Source: Candidatus Gastranaerophilales bacterium
GTDB taxonomy: Bacteria > Cyanobacteriota > Vampirovibrionia > Gastranaerophilales > Gastranaerophilaceae
Reading direction: 5' to 3'
Length of the DNA stretch: 64,000 nucleotides
Assembly (NCBI GenBank): GCA_928722015.1
Contig: CAKMWI010000008.1
Span: forward strand, 124,001-188,000
Shown here: positions 50,021-60,114 of the stretch, one piece after another
Layout: each line of letters starts with the position of its first letter
Numbering within the stretch: the first letter of the stretch is position 1
Position numbers and translations under genes: made by a program
The notes under the pieces: generated by a model
What the model was told of the DNA's origin: nothing
Databases searched by the model: none
The model's input: only the letters and a program-made list of their open reading frames with translations

Positions 50021-52159
50021 ATGAAACCTGAAACAAAAAGTTTTCAATTGGAAATTGGTGGAAAGACCGTTACAATTGAAACAGGAAAGTATGCACAATC
50101 AACAAACGGTTCTGTTACTGTTAGATGTGGTGATACAATGTTGTTTGTTCACTGTGTTGTGTCAAAAGAACCTCGTGTGGGTATAGATTTTTTCCCATTG
50201 TTGATTGATTATGAGGAAAGAATGTCTTCTATTGGTAGAATTCCTGGAGGATATAACCGTTCTGAAGGCAAAGCTAGCGATAAAGCTATTTTAATTTCAA
50301 GATTAATTGATAGACCAATAAGACCTTTATTCCCTAAAGGTTATAGAAATGATATTCAAATTGTTGCACAGTTATTCAGTTACGATCAAGAGAACCAGCC
50401 TGATACCTTAGCTATGCTTGGTGCATCTTGTGCATTAATGTTATCCGGGGCTCCTTTTGAAGGTCCGGTTGGTGCGGTTAGAGTTTCTCGTGATAGTGAA
50501 GGAAATATGATTGCAAATCCAACTCACCAACAAGCAAAAGCTTCAGACCTTGATATTGTTGTTGCAGGAACTCATGATTCCGTTATTATGGTTGAGGCTG
50601 GATGTAAATTCGTTACAGAAGATGATATTATGGCTGCTGTTGAATTTGCTCAAGCTGAAATAAGGAAACAATGTGATGCTCAGGTTGAATTTGCAAAAAC
50701 TTGTGGTGTAGTTAAAGAAGAATTTGTTAATCCTTATGATACTTCAGGAATCAAAAAGATTATTGAAGAAATTGCTCATGATATGATTTTTGATGCTTAT
50801 CATAATTTTGACAGAGAATACAGACAAAATAAATTAGAAGAGGCTAAGAAGTTAGTTAAAGAAAAAATAGATGCTCTTCCGGAAGATGATTATATTAAAC
50901 AAATTATTGAAGAAACAGGAATTGATTTTGTTGCTGAAGAATTTAAAAATGCTGAAAAGCATATTATGCGAACAATGATTCTTGATGAAGGAGTTAGAGC
51001 AGATGGCAGAAAACCAACTGAAGTTCGTCCTATTTGGTGTGAGGTTGGAGTTATACCAAGAGCTCATGGCTCTGCTGTGTTTACAAGAGGACAAACTCAA
51101 GTGTTATCAGTTGCAACATTGGCTGGTCCTGCTATGAAACAAGAGTTGGATGGCGTTGATCCGGAAACAGAAAAAACTTATATGCATAAATACATATTCC
51201 CTGGATTTTCTGTTGGCGAAGTAAAACCATTGAGAGGTCCAGGAAGACGTGAAGTTGGACACGGCCATTTAGCTGAAAGAGCAAATATTCCGGCTCTTCC
51301 GTCTCAAGAAGAATTTGGCTATACAATCAGAGTTACTTCTGATGTTTTAGAATCAAACGGTTCAACATCTATGGCTTCAACTTGCGGTTCATCTATGGCT
51401 TTGATGAATGCAGGTGTCCCTGTTAAATGTATGATTGGCGGGGTAGCAATGGGTATGATTACAGAAGAAGGAAAAGAACCTGTTGTTTTAACTGATATAC
51501 AAGGAATTGAAGATTTCTTGGGGGATATGGATTTTAAAGTTACAGGTAATGATACAGGTATTACTGCTCTTCAAATGGATATGAAGGCTAAAGGTATTGC
51601 AAATGATACTTTGAGAAGGGCATTACAACAAGCTAAAGAAGGTAGATTGCATATCTTGGGTAAGATGAGAGAAGCAATTACTGAACCTGGACCTATGTCT
51701 CCTTATGCCCCAAGTATTACAACAATGACTATTCCATCTGAAGATATTGGAACTGTTATTGGACCTGGTGGTAAGCAAATTCGTGCAATTATAGATGCTT
51801 CCGGTGCTGAAATTGATATTCAGGATTCCGGTGTCGTAACTATAACTTCTAATGACCAAGAAGGCGCTCAAATTGCTGTTAAAATGATTAGAGATTTAAC
51901 ATTTAAACCTGAAGTAGGAATGGTTATAAGAGGTAAAGTTGTCAGAATTATTCCTATAGGAGCATTTGTAGAACTTGGTGGCGGAAAAGATGGTATGGTT
52001 CATATTTCACAAGTTTGTAATGAAAGAATTGATACCATTGAACCTCATTTAACTATTGGTCAAGAGGTTATTGTCAAGGTTATAAAAATCGATGAAAAAG
52101 GTCGTATTAATCTTACAATTAAGGGTGTAACCGAAGAAGACAAAACCCGAGTTCTGTAG
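50021..52159 (+). CDS. pnp: Polyribonucleotide nucleotidyltransferase (PNPase)
   Basis: A phosphorolytic 3'-5' exoribonuclease of RNA turnover. The ATG at 50021 gives 712 residues; an ATG at 49994 would add a basic nine-residue leader. Domain order is: RNase PH domain 1 (FPLLIDYEERMSSIGRIPGGYNRSEGKASDKAILISRLIDRPIRPLFP region), helical linker, RNase PH domain 2 (RREVGHGHLAERA; DVLESNGSTSMASTCGSSMALMNAG), KH (IGTVIGPGGKQIRAI) and S1 (GMVIRGKVVRIIPIGAFVELGGGKDGMVHIS). It ends directly after S1, without a long acidic tail. Monocistronic with a terminator. Confidence 0.98.
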   Translation: MKPETKSFQLEIGGKTVTIETGKYAQSTNGSVTVRCGDTMLFVHCVVSKEPRVGIDFFPLLIDYEERMSSIGRIPGGYNRSEGKASDKAILISRLIDRPIRPLFPKGYRNDIQIVAQLFSYDQENQPDTLAMLGASCALMLSGAPFEGPVGAVRVSRDSEGNMIANPTHQQAKASDLDIVVAGTHDSVIMVEAGCKFVTEDDIMAAVEFAQAEIRKQCDAQVEFAKTCGVVKEEFVNPYDTSGIKKIIEEIAHDMIFDAYHNFDREYRQNKLEEAKKLVKEKIDALPEDDYIKQIIEETGIDFVAEEFKNAEKHIMRTMILDEGVRADGRKPTEVRPIWCEVGVIPRAHGSAVFTRGQTQVLSVATLAGPAMKQELDGVDPETEKTYMHKYIFPGFSVGEVKPLRGPGRREVGHGHLAERANIPALPSQEEFGYTIRVTSDVLESNGSTSMASTCGSSMALMNAGVPVKCMIGGVAMGMITEEGKEPVVLTDIQGIEDFLGDMDFKVTGNDTGITALQMDMKAKGIANDTLRRALQQAKEGRLHILGKMREAITEPGPMSPYAPSITTMTIPSEDIGTVIGPGGKQIRAIIDASGAEIDIQDSGVVTITSNDQEGAQIAVKMIRDLTFKPEVGMVIRGKVVRIIPIGAFVELGGGKDGMVHISQVCNERIDTIEPHLTIGQEVIVKVIKIDEKGRINLTIKGVTEEDKTRVL

Positions 52160-52182
52160 ATAACTAATATTGACTAACAAAT

Positions 52183-52214
52183 AAAAAACAGGTAAATATA
52201 TTTACCTGTTTTTT
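52183..52214. terminator. Bidirectional terminator after pnp
   Basis: AAAAAACAGGTAAA and TTTACCTGTTTTTT pair across a short loop between convergent pnp and the 52222 gene. Confidence 0.9.
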
Positions 52215-52221
52215 ATTTGTT

Positions 52222-54597
52222 TTATGTAAATATGAAACCATATTTTTCGTTACACATTTGTGGATTTTCATTATAGTCTTTCATATATTCTGAATGCTTG
52301 AACTTAAAGAATCCAAGTTCGTTCAGGCTCATGTTGTTTATCTTTGATATTAAAGCCATTTGAACATCTTCTGAAAGATTTCTGAATCCTTTTTGCAGAT
52401 TTTCGTCTCCTATCATTTGGGCAAGGGTCAGGTCTTTAGAGTTATTTAAAAAATTGACAATAAGTATCAACATTATATTTTCAAATTTTGCTCGTTTTTC
52501 AGATTCTGATTCATTCGGGTTTAAAATAGATTTTGAAAATGGCAAAAATTTAGTTACTGAGAATTTTAATATATATTTTATTAATTCAGCTCTTGGAGGG
52601 GTATTACATGACTCTTTTAACATTAATAATATTTGATTAGTATTGTTTTCTGTTATTTCATCTTGAGTTTTGTAATTTTGTATTTGATTAAATAATTCAT
52701 TTACTATTTTATTTATTTCTTTTGTTTTTAGAGGAGCTTTGTAGTCCGAATATAGTTGATTGAGCTGTTTTTTGTCTTTTTTTATTATTGTTCGAATTAC
52801 AGTTTGTTGTTTGTCTATTTTATCTATTGTTGGGAAATTGTATGTATTTAGAGTATACAGTTTGTAGTTATGAAGATTATTTCTAGCCAAAATTTCTATA
52901 ATCGCGAGTTTTGCAATAACACTGTCTCTTTCGTGGTCATATATAAAATCTGATTCTATTTTGTTAAATTTTTCGTGGAATTCGTCTTCTGATAACCTGA
53001 CATTCTCAACTTCTTTGTTCCCTATATAGCGAGAGTAGGCGGCTTTATAATCATTATCTATTTCTTTGTTATTAAGCATATATTTTATATACTTAGAGGC
53101 ATAATCACTCGGATAAACTTCAGATACAAATTCCAGACTTTGTTTATAAGTTTCCTGTATATTATTTTTTGTAGTGCTAATTTCGTTTAATTTTTGGGTA
53201 TTATCAATTTTATCAATATCTAATTTGATTGTATTGTCAGTCTCGGGTACTCCATATTTGTTTATAAAGTGTTCATCCCATTCCCTTTGTAATTTGTTGT
53301 GTAAATCATAACGCTTTTCTCTTTCCGGGTATATGGTTTGGGTATAATTTAAAAGTTCAACAAATTCCGGATTTACATAGTCTACTGCTGTTTTATTTTC
53401 ACTGTTTTCTTTTATAACTTCCAAATCTCTATTTATTGGGAGTAATCCCCCCTCACCATAAATATCTTCAAATAAGTCTATTGTATCTGTTATTGTTTGA
53501 GCGTAGTAGTTTAGCAGTTTTGGATTGTGTTTCCAAAAACGTTTAAACATATATTCTTCATCACCTATTTTGCCCTGTTCATTTTCTGTCTCACTGAAAT
53601 TTTTTATTTCTTCCGACAAGTGTATTCTTTCAGCCGCAACGGTCATAATTGGGCTCAAGTATTTAACTATAAAAGAAGCTTGCGGATCATCTTTTGCAAA
53701 TCGTTTTCGAATTTTCTTTTCTATTTCTTGAGTATTAGCCTGAGATTCTTTTATATCTTCAGTCAGTTGTTTTTTATGATAATCTTTAAGTTTATATTTT
53801 CTTGTATTATTAGGTTTTTCTATTTTAGTTTTATTACTGTTTGTTTCTTTTGATGTTGGTATATCTCTGTTTTTTAGATGTACGGCCGGGTTTGTTGCAT
53901 TTTTTGGTAGGGTTATAAAAAATTTTTTGTATTCTTCTCTTGTTGCTATAAATGAATGCCAAAATGCTGATTTTGGGTATCTAATCCCGTATGCTGCGGT
54001 AGTTTGAGAATCTATTGGCTTTGTTATAATTCCCTTGTAGTTGTCATTTATGTCTTTTTCATAAAAATCTTTACTAATTTCTTTTACTGTTTTTCCCTCA
54101 AGATAAATTTTTTTCAATAAATACATTCCAAAGTTATTGCTTCCATCTTTAAGTAAGGGCTCATCAGATAGTTGTTTTGCTACTTTTATTTCCCAAAGTA
54201 TACTGCTTCTATTATTTTGGTTATTTTCGTGTAGCGAATCGAAGAGTTTTTCGTTTGGGTAAATATCTTTAACATCTTGAAAATCATCAGCAATTTCCAG
54301 ATATTTGAATACTTCGTGCATCATTTGTTCCGGTGGAATGTGTTGGCGTTCTTCATAATTGAAGTTTAAATATTCTTTCATTGAATCCGGCATATTGTTA
54401 CGATTAAATTCCTGAGAGTAAAAATCTTCAGGTGTTCTTCCGGAAAAACTTATATTATAATCTTTGTATACTGGTATATTTGTGTATTTTATGTGTTTTA
54501 TGTGTTTTATTTCATTATAAGATTGTTGATTATTCTTTTTCTGTTCCTGGTATTTTGATAAATTGTTATTTATAATAGAAATATTGTGTATTTTCAT
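52222..54597 (-). CDS. Large (791-residue) protein of unknown function with an N-terminal SFSG motif
   Basis: There is no recognised domain over 791 residues. A polar Asn/Lys leader leads to ISFSGRTPEDFYS (49-61), resembling the SFTG motif of the proteins at 11113, 41966 and 43712. The rest is charged and mostly helical, with no signal peptide or clear membrane helix. Segments such as DGSNNFGMYLLKKIYLEGKTVKEISKDF and PKSAFWHSFIATREEYKKFF look structured. A Lys/Asn-rich linker near residue 255 separates an N-terminal from a larger C-terminal half. GGGAAA precedes the ATG. It is monocistronic, and its size and composition suggest a cytoplasmic or secreted effector-like protein; this is speculation. 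Confidence 0.78.
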   Translation of the reverse strand: MKIHNISIINNNLSKYQEQKKNNQQSYNEIKHIKHIKYTNIPVYKDYNISFSGRTPEDFYSQEFNRNNMPDSMKEYLNFNYEERQHIPPEQMMHEVFKYLEIADDFQDVKDIYPNEKLFDSLHENNQNNRSSILWEIKVAKQLSDEPLLKDGSNNFGMYLLKKIYLEGKTVKEISKDFYEKDINDNYKGIITKPIDSQTTAAYGIRYPKSAFWHSFIATREEYKKFFITLPKNATNPAVHLKNRDIPTSKETNSNKTKIEKPNNTRKYKLKDYHKKQLTEDIKESQANTQEIEKKIRKRFAKDDPQASFIVKYLSPIMTVAAERIHLSEEIKNFSETENEQGKIGDEEYMFKRFWKHNPKLLNYYAQTITDTIDLFEDIYGEGGLLPINRDLEVIKENSENKTAVDYVNPEFVELLNYTQTIYPEREKRYDLHNKLQREWDEHFINKYGVPETDNTIKLDIDKIDNTQKLNEISTTKNNIQETYKQSLEFVSEVYPSDYASKYIKYMLNNKEIDNDYKAAYSRYIGNKEVENVRLSEDEFHEKFNKIESDFIYDHERDSVIAKLAIIEILARNNLHNYKLYTLNTYNFPTIDKIDKQQTVIRTIIKKDKKQLNQLYSDYKAPLKTKEINKIVNELFNQIQNYKTQDEITENNTNQILLMLKESCNTPPRAELIKYILKFSVTKFLPFSKSILNPNESESEKRAKFENIMLILIVNFLNNSKDLTLAQMIGDENLQKGFRNLSEDVQMALISKINNMSLNELGFFKFKHSEYMKDYNENPQMCNEKYGFIFT

Positions 54598-54704
54598 ATT
54601 TTCCCTTTTTTTAATTTTAAATTCTCTAAAAAATTTTTTTGCTATTTTTTATATTTTTTATGTTAGTATCTATTATATAATGAACAATAAGTGGGAGATG
54701 AAGT

Positions 54705-55754
54705 ATGAGTGATGTAATTACAATTGGCAGTGCGACTATGGATGTATTTGTTGAATGTGATGATGCTACAGTCGTATCTGTAAGTAGTATAAGTAAGAAA
54801 TCAGAATTTATGAGTTATCCTTATGGTGCAAAAATTGAAATTTCTGCTTTTGCATCTCAAGTAGGAGGTGGAGGTGTTAATACCGCAACAAATTTTGCAA
54901 ATTTAGGATTATCAACTTCTGCGATATTTAAGGTTGGAGATGATATATATTCTCAAGGAATTTTTGAATTTTTTGCAAAACGTAATGTTAATTTATCATC
55001 TGTTGTACAAGACAAAACTGATTCTACGGGCTTTTCGATTATATTGACTAGTTTTGAGGGGGATAGAACCGTTTTGGCCCACAGGGGGGCAAATGCTCAT
55101 TTAAAGAAGGAAGAAATTGATTTTGAGGCCATAAAAAATGCAAAACTTATATATATAGCGCCTTTGAATGGTGATAGTAATAAAGTGTTAGACACTATTG
55201 TTCAATTTGCAAAGGATAACGGAACTTTTGTTTGTTTTAATGCCGGCACTACAGGGATTAAAAAAGGTTTTAATTATTTAAAGAGGATATTGGAATCTGC
55301 TCAAATTGTGGTGATGAATAAAGAAGAAGCTGCTATGGCAACCGGTATTCAGTTGCGTCCTGATACAAAAGATGAAAAATTTTCTAGTTGTCTTATTCAT
55401 CCGGATTTGAAAGCTATGTTTAACAAGTTAAAGGTGGCTGAGTACCAGATTATTGTTATTACTGATGGTGGCTCAGGGGCTTATGCATTTGACGGTAAAA
55501 AATATTATTACTGTCCGTGTTTTGATGGACCAGTTACTTCTACTTTAGGTTCTGGAGATGCCTTTGCTTCTACTTTTTGTGCAGCCCTTGCTAAGTTTGA
55601 TGCAAATGTTGAAAAATCTCTTATTGCGGCTTCTATAAATGCTGCCGGATGTGTGTCTCAATTTGGAGCAACAGCGGGACTATTAACCTTTGATGAAATA
55701 ACTGATAGAATGGCTAAAAATCCTGATTTTGTATGTAAAACAGAATTAGTTTAG
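54705..55754 (+). CDS. PfkB/ribokinase-family sugar kinase
   Basis: A 349-residue carbohydrate kinase. N-terminal ITIGSATMDVFVE, the substrate glycine pair VGGGGVNTATNFANLG and the C-terminal signature TLGSGDAFASTFCAALAK with its catalytic Asp are present. FKVGDDIYSQGIFEFFAKRNVN fits the lid region. The sugar or nucleoside substrate cannot be predicted from the sequence. TGGGAGATGAAGT lies before the ATG. A small membrane-protein gene follows. Confidence 0.92.
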   Translation: MSDVITIGSATMDVFVECDDATVVSVSSISKKSEFMSYPYGAKIEISAFASQVGGGGVNTATNFANLGLSTSAIFKVGDDIYSQGIFEFFAKRNVNLSSVVQDKTDSTGFSIILTSFEGDRTVLAHRGANAHLKKEEIDFEAIKNAKLIYIAPLNGDSNKVLDTIVQFAKDNGTFVCFNAGTTGIKKGFNYLKRILESAQIVVMNKEEAAMATGIQLRPDTKDEKFSSCLIHPDLKAMFNKLKVAEYQIIVITDGGSGAYAFDGKKYYYCPCFDGPVTSTLGSGDAFASTFCAALAKFDANVEKSLIAASINAAGCVSQFGATAGLLTFDEITDRMAKNPDFVCKTELV

Positions 55755-55830
55755 ATTTTTACAGCTTGTTTTGAACTTTTTGTTTTGAATCTCGTTAAAT
55801 AAATGTAACTTAATAAATAGGAGATTCTAT

Positions 55831-56211
55831 ATGACGGATGAAATCAAAACATGCGATTGTAAAGAAAGAGCTTTGAAAAAACTAGGAGAATTTTGTTTTA
55901 TTGCTGGAGCTGTATTTATTGGTGTATTGCTTGCTATTTTATTAAGTGCAAGTATTTTAAAACCAAAATGTCCGCCGCCAGGTATGATGGGACCATATTA
56001 TCCTAGAATTGAAAGACAATTGCCGCCGCCACCAATGATGCACCATCGACACGCTGCTAAGGATTTTTATAGAGGACCGCGAGGTGCTCATCCTGCTCAA
56101 ATGAGAGATTGGCGCAGCAGAGGCGATTTTGAAGATAGAAGAGGTAACTATCATAATAAAATGTATAAAAAGTATGCAGAGGACAAAGTTCCAAGAACTA
56201 TAGAAAAATAA
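55831..56211 (+). CDS. Single-pass membrane protein with Pro/His/Arg-rich exterior tail
   Basis: A 126-residue protein. The short N terminus with CDCKER precedes one membrane helix (FIAGAVFIGVLLAILLSASIL). The C-terminal 80 residues are unusual: rich in Pro, Met, His, Arg and Gly (PPPGMMGPYYP, LPPPPMMHHRHAAKDFYRGPRG). The His/Met content might bind metal. No family recognised. GGAG precedes the ATG, and a terminator follows. Confidence 0.8.
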   Translation: MTDEIKTCDCKERALKKLGEFCFIAGAVFIGVLLAILLSASILKPKCPPPGMMGPYYPRIERQLPPPPMMHHRHAAKDFYRGPRGAHPAQMRDWRSRGDFEDRRGNYHNKMYKKYAEDKVPRTIEK

Positions 56212-56240
56212 AATTTTGTACTCAGAATTCAACTACTGTT

Positions 56241-56270
56241 ACGGTCGGTAAGATATACCGACCGTTTCTT
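56241..56270 (+). terminator. Intrinsic terminator
   Basis: ACGGTCGGTA and TACCGACCGT (with a short AGATA loop) followed by TTTCTT. Confidence 0.75.
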
Positions 56271-56359
56271 GTATACATAGATTGCCCACCTTGGCAATTC
56301 TTTTAATTGTCAAGTTAGTGTTAAATATGTTTACTATAGATATGCTGGCTGAGGAAGCA

Positions 56360-57007
56360 ATGAACAAGAGAATAAAACTAATTATTATTGAAGACGATGT
56401 ATTATTTAGGACGATTTTGAAAAAAATGCTTGTAAATTGTCCGAATATAGAAGTATGCGCTGATTTTGATAATGCTGAAGAGGCTTTAGTATATATTAAA
56501 AATAACAGAGTAGATGTTGTTTTGATGGATACTTGTCTAACGTTTATGAGTGGCGTTGAGGCTTCAAAGATAATTAATGCTTATAATCCAGATATAAAAG
56601 TAATATTATTTACTTCGAATAATCAAGATTCCGAACTTTTAGCTTTATTGTCTGCAAAAGTAAATGCTCTTTTGCAGAAAGATATATCACAGTATGAACT
56701 GAGTAATATAATAAATAGTGTTATGCAAGGCCGCTGTTGGGTTGATTTTAGAATTCAGCAGCAGGTGTTTTGTTTGGTAAAATATTTGCCGGAAGAAGAT
56801 TATTTGTATTTTATGCATCTTTTGAGTTATACAGAATCCAAGTTAATTAATTTAGTATTGAAAGGTTTTAAAAATAGAGAAATTGGTAAATATTTGAATA
56901 TTGGGTTTGCAGAGATTCCAAATTATGTTTTTTCTATTTTTAACAAATTATCTAAAACTAAAAAGGCAGAAGTTGCTATTCAGGAGATTAGATATGACTT
57001 GTTTTAA
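56360..57007 (+). CDS. NarL/FixJ-like response regulator
   Basis: The ATG at 56360 has GAGGAAG upstream and gives 215 residues; an earlier in-frame ATG at 56282 adds a hydrophobic leader that does not fit a response regulator. Receiver domain: acidic pocket Glu11-Asp12-Asp13, phosphoacceptor Asp57 in LMDTCL, Lys107 in LLQKD. The C-terminal part (SYTESKLINLVLKGFKNREIGKYLNIGFAEIPNYVFSIFNKLS) is a divergent LuxR-type helix-turn-helix. It overlaps the histidine kinase gene by 14 nt, so the pair is cognate. Target genes unknown. Confidence 0.9.
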   Translation: MNKRIKLIIIEDDVLFRTILKKMLVNCPNIEVCADFDNAEEALVYIKNNRVDVVLMDTCLTFMSGVEASKIINAYNPDIKVILFTSNNQDSELLALLSAKVNALLQKDISQYELSNIINSVMQGRCWVDFRIQQQVFCLVKYLPEEDYLYFMHLLSYTESKLINLVLKGFKNREIGKYLNIGFAEIPNYVFSIFNKLSKTKKAEVAIQEIRYDLF

Positions 57008-58709
57008 ACGTAGTATATTTACTTTTAAATTGAAAATGTTGATTACTCATGGCGTTTTATTCTTGGGAATAGTATTTTTATTTGTTAATTCAATTTTAAA
57101 TAATATATCTTTTTATACTGCTATTTTTCTTTCATTAGTATTATTGGTATTTGAGCAATTGTTGGATAATTTTTTGATTAATAAAAAATTAGATATTAAT
57201 GAGGATGAATTTTTACATTATAAATATTGTAAACTTTCAGGTAATTGTGATTGCAGGGTTGATACTTTGTTAGAAATTATTTTCAAACATTCTCCGGAGT
57301 TAATAACAATAAAAGATGTCAAGTTCCGTTATATTATGTGTTCCGGTTTATTTATAAATCTTTTAGATTATTATTCTGTGCAAGATATAATTGGAAAGAT
57401 TCCTGATGAAATTTTTTCAGAATCACAAGCTGCTATTATTAATAATTATCATTCCAGAGTATTAAAAGAAAAAACTCCTCAGACATATTCTTTATCATTT
57501 CCACTTAAGTCAGGCGGGGATGTTACATACGAGTTAATATCGGCTCCTATTATGAGCAATAATGATGTTGTAGGTGTTTTAACTTTAGGTAGAGATATTA
57601 CTGAAACTTCCAGTTCAAGGTATGCATTAGAATTTTCAAATTCAAAATTGAATGTTCTAATTAATAATTCACCAATGATGGCGTATATTCTTGATATTGA
57701 GGGAAATTTTATTTTAGGAAATGATAGGGCAAGATCGTTTATTCTGGCAGGTACAGATATAACGATTGATGGAGAGAGAATAAGGTTTGATATTGATTCT
57801 ATAAAAGCAGAAATTCTGGAAGAAAATGATAAAATAGTTAAATCAGGCAAAGCTGTTGAGAATGAGAAGCGTTTGCTTGCAAAAAATGGTGAAAAATATT
57901 GGTATAGAGTGCATAAGGCTCCAATAAAAGATAATAATGGTAAAGTTTATGCTATTTCAACTTTTGCTGTAAATATTGAAAAAGAAAAACGTATCGATGA
58001 GCAGCGAGAGACTTATATTGCTACATTGACTCACGATTTAAAGACTCCTACAATTGCACAAATTCGCGCTTTAGAGCTTTTGTTGAGCGGACAACTTGGA
58101 ACATTTAATGAGGAACAAAAGGAAATGCTTAAACTGACTCTAGATTCTTGTAAGTATATGTATGATATGGTTTATACACTATTGTCTACGTACAAGTTTG
58201 AAAATGGGGATATTGCTCTTACATACTCTTCATTTGATTTAGTTGAGGTGATTTCTGATAGTATTAATGAATTATCTAATATTGCATCCGAAAATGCAAT
58301 AAAGCTTGAGTTTTCGTATTCCGGGGATAAGTGTAGCGTATGTGCTGATAAAATTGAGATAAAACGAGTAATTATTAATCTTTTGTCTAATGCGATAAAT
58401 TATGCATATTCATCAACAGTTGTTTATGTATCTCTACAGTCAATAGGTGATAATGTAGAAGTTAGAGTTAAAAATTCAAGTAAATATATTGACCCTGATT
58501 CTATGGCGAAATTATTTAGAAAATATGTTACCCATTCTGAAAAATTCAATAAGGTCGGGATTGGTCTCGGACTGTATTTGTCAAAGAAAATTATTGATGC
58601 TCATAACGGAAAAATAATTGCAGAAAGTTCTCAAGATCAACATAATACATTTGGTTTTATTATTCCGCTTGCCTGTACTTCTTCTGTTTATACTTGCGAT
58701 AAGATATAG
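56994..58709 (+). CDS. PAS-domain sensor histidine kinase
   Basis: The ATG at 56994, preceded by CAGGAG inside the response-regulator gene, gives 571 residues. Two membrane helices lie near residues 15-55 (MLITHGVLFLGIVFLFVNSI; FYTAIFLSLVLLVFEQLL). They are followed by two PAS-like domains (HSPELITIKDVKFRYIMCS; NNSPMMAYILDIEGNFILGND), the HisKA domain with His347 in THDLKTP, and the ATPase domain with NLLSNAINYA and VGIGLGLYLSKKII. A short cysteine cluster (YCKLSGNCDCR) lies before the first PAS. The signal sensed is unknown. Confidence 0.92.
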   Translation: MTCFKRSIFTFKLKMLITHGVLFLGIVFLFVNSILNNISFYTAIFLSLVLLVFEQLLDNFLINKKLDINEDEFLHYKYCKLSGNCDCRVDTLLEIIFKHSPELITIKDVKFRYIMCSGLFINLLDYYSVQDIIGKIPDEIFSESQAAIINNYHSRVLKEKTPQTYSLSFPLKSGGDVTYELISAPIMSNNDVVGVLTLGRDITETSSSRYALEFSNSKLNVLINNSPMMAYILDIEGNFILGNDRARSFILAGTDITIDGERIRFDIDSIKAEILEENDKIVKSGKAVENEKRLLAKNGEKYWYRVHKAPIKDNNGKVYAISTFAVNIEKEKRIDEQRETYIATLTHDLKTPTIAQIRALELLLSGQLGTFNEEQKEMLKLTLDSCKYMYDMVYTLLSTYKFENGDIALTYSSFDLVEVISDSINELSNIASENAIKLEFSYSGDKCSVCADKIEIKRVIINLLSNAINYAYSSTVVYVSLQSIGDNVEVRVKNSSKYIDPDSMAKLFRKYVTHSEKFNKVGIGLGLYLSKKIIDAHNGKIIAESSQDQHNTFGFIIPLACTSSVYTCDKI

Positions 58710-58732
58710 AGACAGATAGTTTTTGTATGAAG

Positions 58733-60100
58733 TTATAGTTCTTGGGTATAATCTTTTCCCCCAGTTGCTTTATATAAGTTTATTGAAGAAATTATGCAAT
58801 TTATTTTATTCATTACTAAATCATCTTCAATTATTAAAATTACTTGGTTATCTTTTAAATTATCAAGTTTTGATTTCCCTCCTATTCTAAATTGATTATT
58901 TGCAATTTCTAGTTTTTCATTCTCAAGATTGTATCTTTCAAGGGTTTTTTGGTAGTTTGAATTAGAAGTTTTTATACTCATCATAGAATCGTTTAATTCT
59001 TGTATTGCTGTTAATATGTTTTTTTCGTATATCTGTAGTGCTTTTTCGTATTCAAGTTTATTATATTTTAGAACAGCTTTTTTGTAGCCTCCTGTAAATA
59101 AATCAATTGATGGTGCAATACCTGCTGATGATAAGAATGTATGTGGAGCAAATATTCTGCACCAATCGTAAGCATTAAAACCTATCTGTCCAAATATTCT
59201 GAATTTTGGTAGAAAATCTCTTCGGGCTACTTTTATGTCAATTCCTGTTTTTTGTATGTATAATTCTGCCTTTTGTATATCTGGTCTGTTTGCTATAATT
59301 TCCGTAGAGATTTCATCAGGAGTTTGAATAATTGATATAGAATTATAATTACTGCGCGTAATGTTTGAGTTATATCTATCACCAAGTGCGGTAAGTAATT
59401 GGTTGTAAACTATATCTTGTCTTTCTATTAAAGAATTTAAGCGTTCTTGCATTTTTGTTTGAGTTTGTTTTTCGGAAAGAACTTCTGCAATTGGACATAG
59501 ACCGCTGGTATATTTTTTTTGTTCCAGTTCTACTATGTTATTTTCTAATTCAAGTAATTGTTTTTGGTTTTCTATAAGTTTATCCAGTCCTATTAGTGTG
59601 TAATAGTTTGCAGCAAAATCGGAAGAGATTGATATATAAGATGCTCGTTCATCTTGTTTAGTCATTTCTATTTGCTTTTTTAAACTCTTTGTCTTTAGAT
59701 AATTCTCACCCCAAATGTCAAGTTCGTAACTCATTGTAAGCGGAAGCATATAATGTGCCTGATTGTAATCGGGGATTATTACGTCTCCAAATTGTTGTGT
59801 ACTTCCTGTAAATTCACGTTGTAATGAACCGTTAAAATATACTTGTGGAAGTTGGTTTGCAAATGCCTGCTTCATAACTTGTCTGGATTGTTGGGCTTTT
59901 ATTGATGCAATTTTTAAATCTTGGTTATTGTTATAAACTTTGGTCAAGTATTCATTTAGATTTGCATCATTAAATTTTTCCCACCATTTCAAATTCATAT
60001 ATTCAATATAATTATTTTGAGCAGGAAGTTTTTGTTTTGCAAAACATGGGGTTTGTATCAGGGTTAAACATATAATAATTAATATTTTTAAACTTTTCAT
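58733..60100 (-). CDS. TolC/OprM-like outer-membrane efflux protein
   Basis: A 455-residue protein with a signal peptide (KSLKILIIICLTLIQTPCFA) and the two-repeat outer-membrane efflux protein fold. Repeat features are WWEKFNDANLNEYLTKVYNNNQDLKIASIKAQQSRQ, YELDIWGE and RPDIQKAELYIQKTGIDIKVARRDFLPKF. No lipobox is evident, although NodT-type members are often lipoproteins. It is divergent from marR and emrA, with a 24-bp perfect palindrome between them. The three probably form an efflux system under MarR control. Confidence 0.92.
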   Translation of the reverse strand: MKSLKILIIICLTLIQTPCFAKQKLPAQNNYIEYMNLKWWEKFNDANLNEYLTKVYNNNQDLKIASIKAQQSRQVMKQAFANQLPQVYFNGSLQREFTGSTQQFGDVIIPDYNQAHYMLPLTMSYELDIWGENYLKTKSLKKQIEMTKQDERASYISISSDFAANYYTLIGLDKLIENQKQLLELENNIVELEQKKYTSGLCPIAEVLSEKQTQTKMQERLNSLIERQDIVYNQLLTALGDRYNSNITRSNYNSISIIQTPDEISTEIIANRPDIQKAELYIQKTGIDIKVARRDFLPKFRIFGQIGFNAYDWCRIFAPHTFLSSAGIAPSIDLFTGGYKKAVLKYNKLEYEKALQIYEKNILTAIQELNDSMMSIKTSNSNYQKTLERYNLENEKLEIANNQFRIGGKSKLDNLKDNQVILIIEDDLVMNKINCIISSINLYKATGGKDYTQEL

Positions 60101-60114
60101 ACTATTAAATTCCT

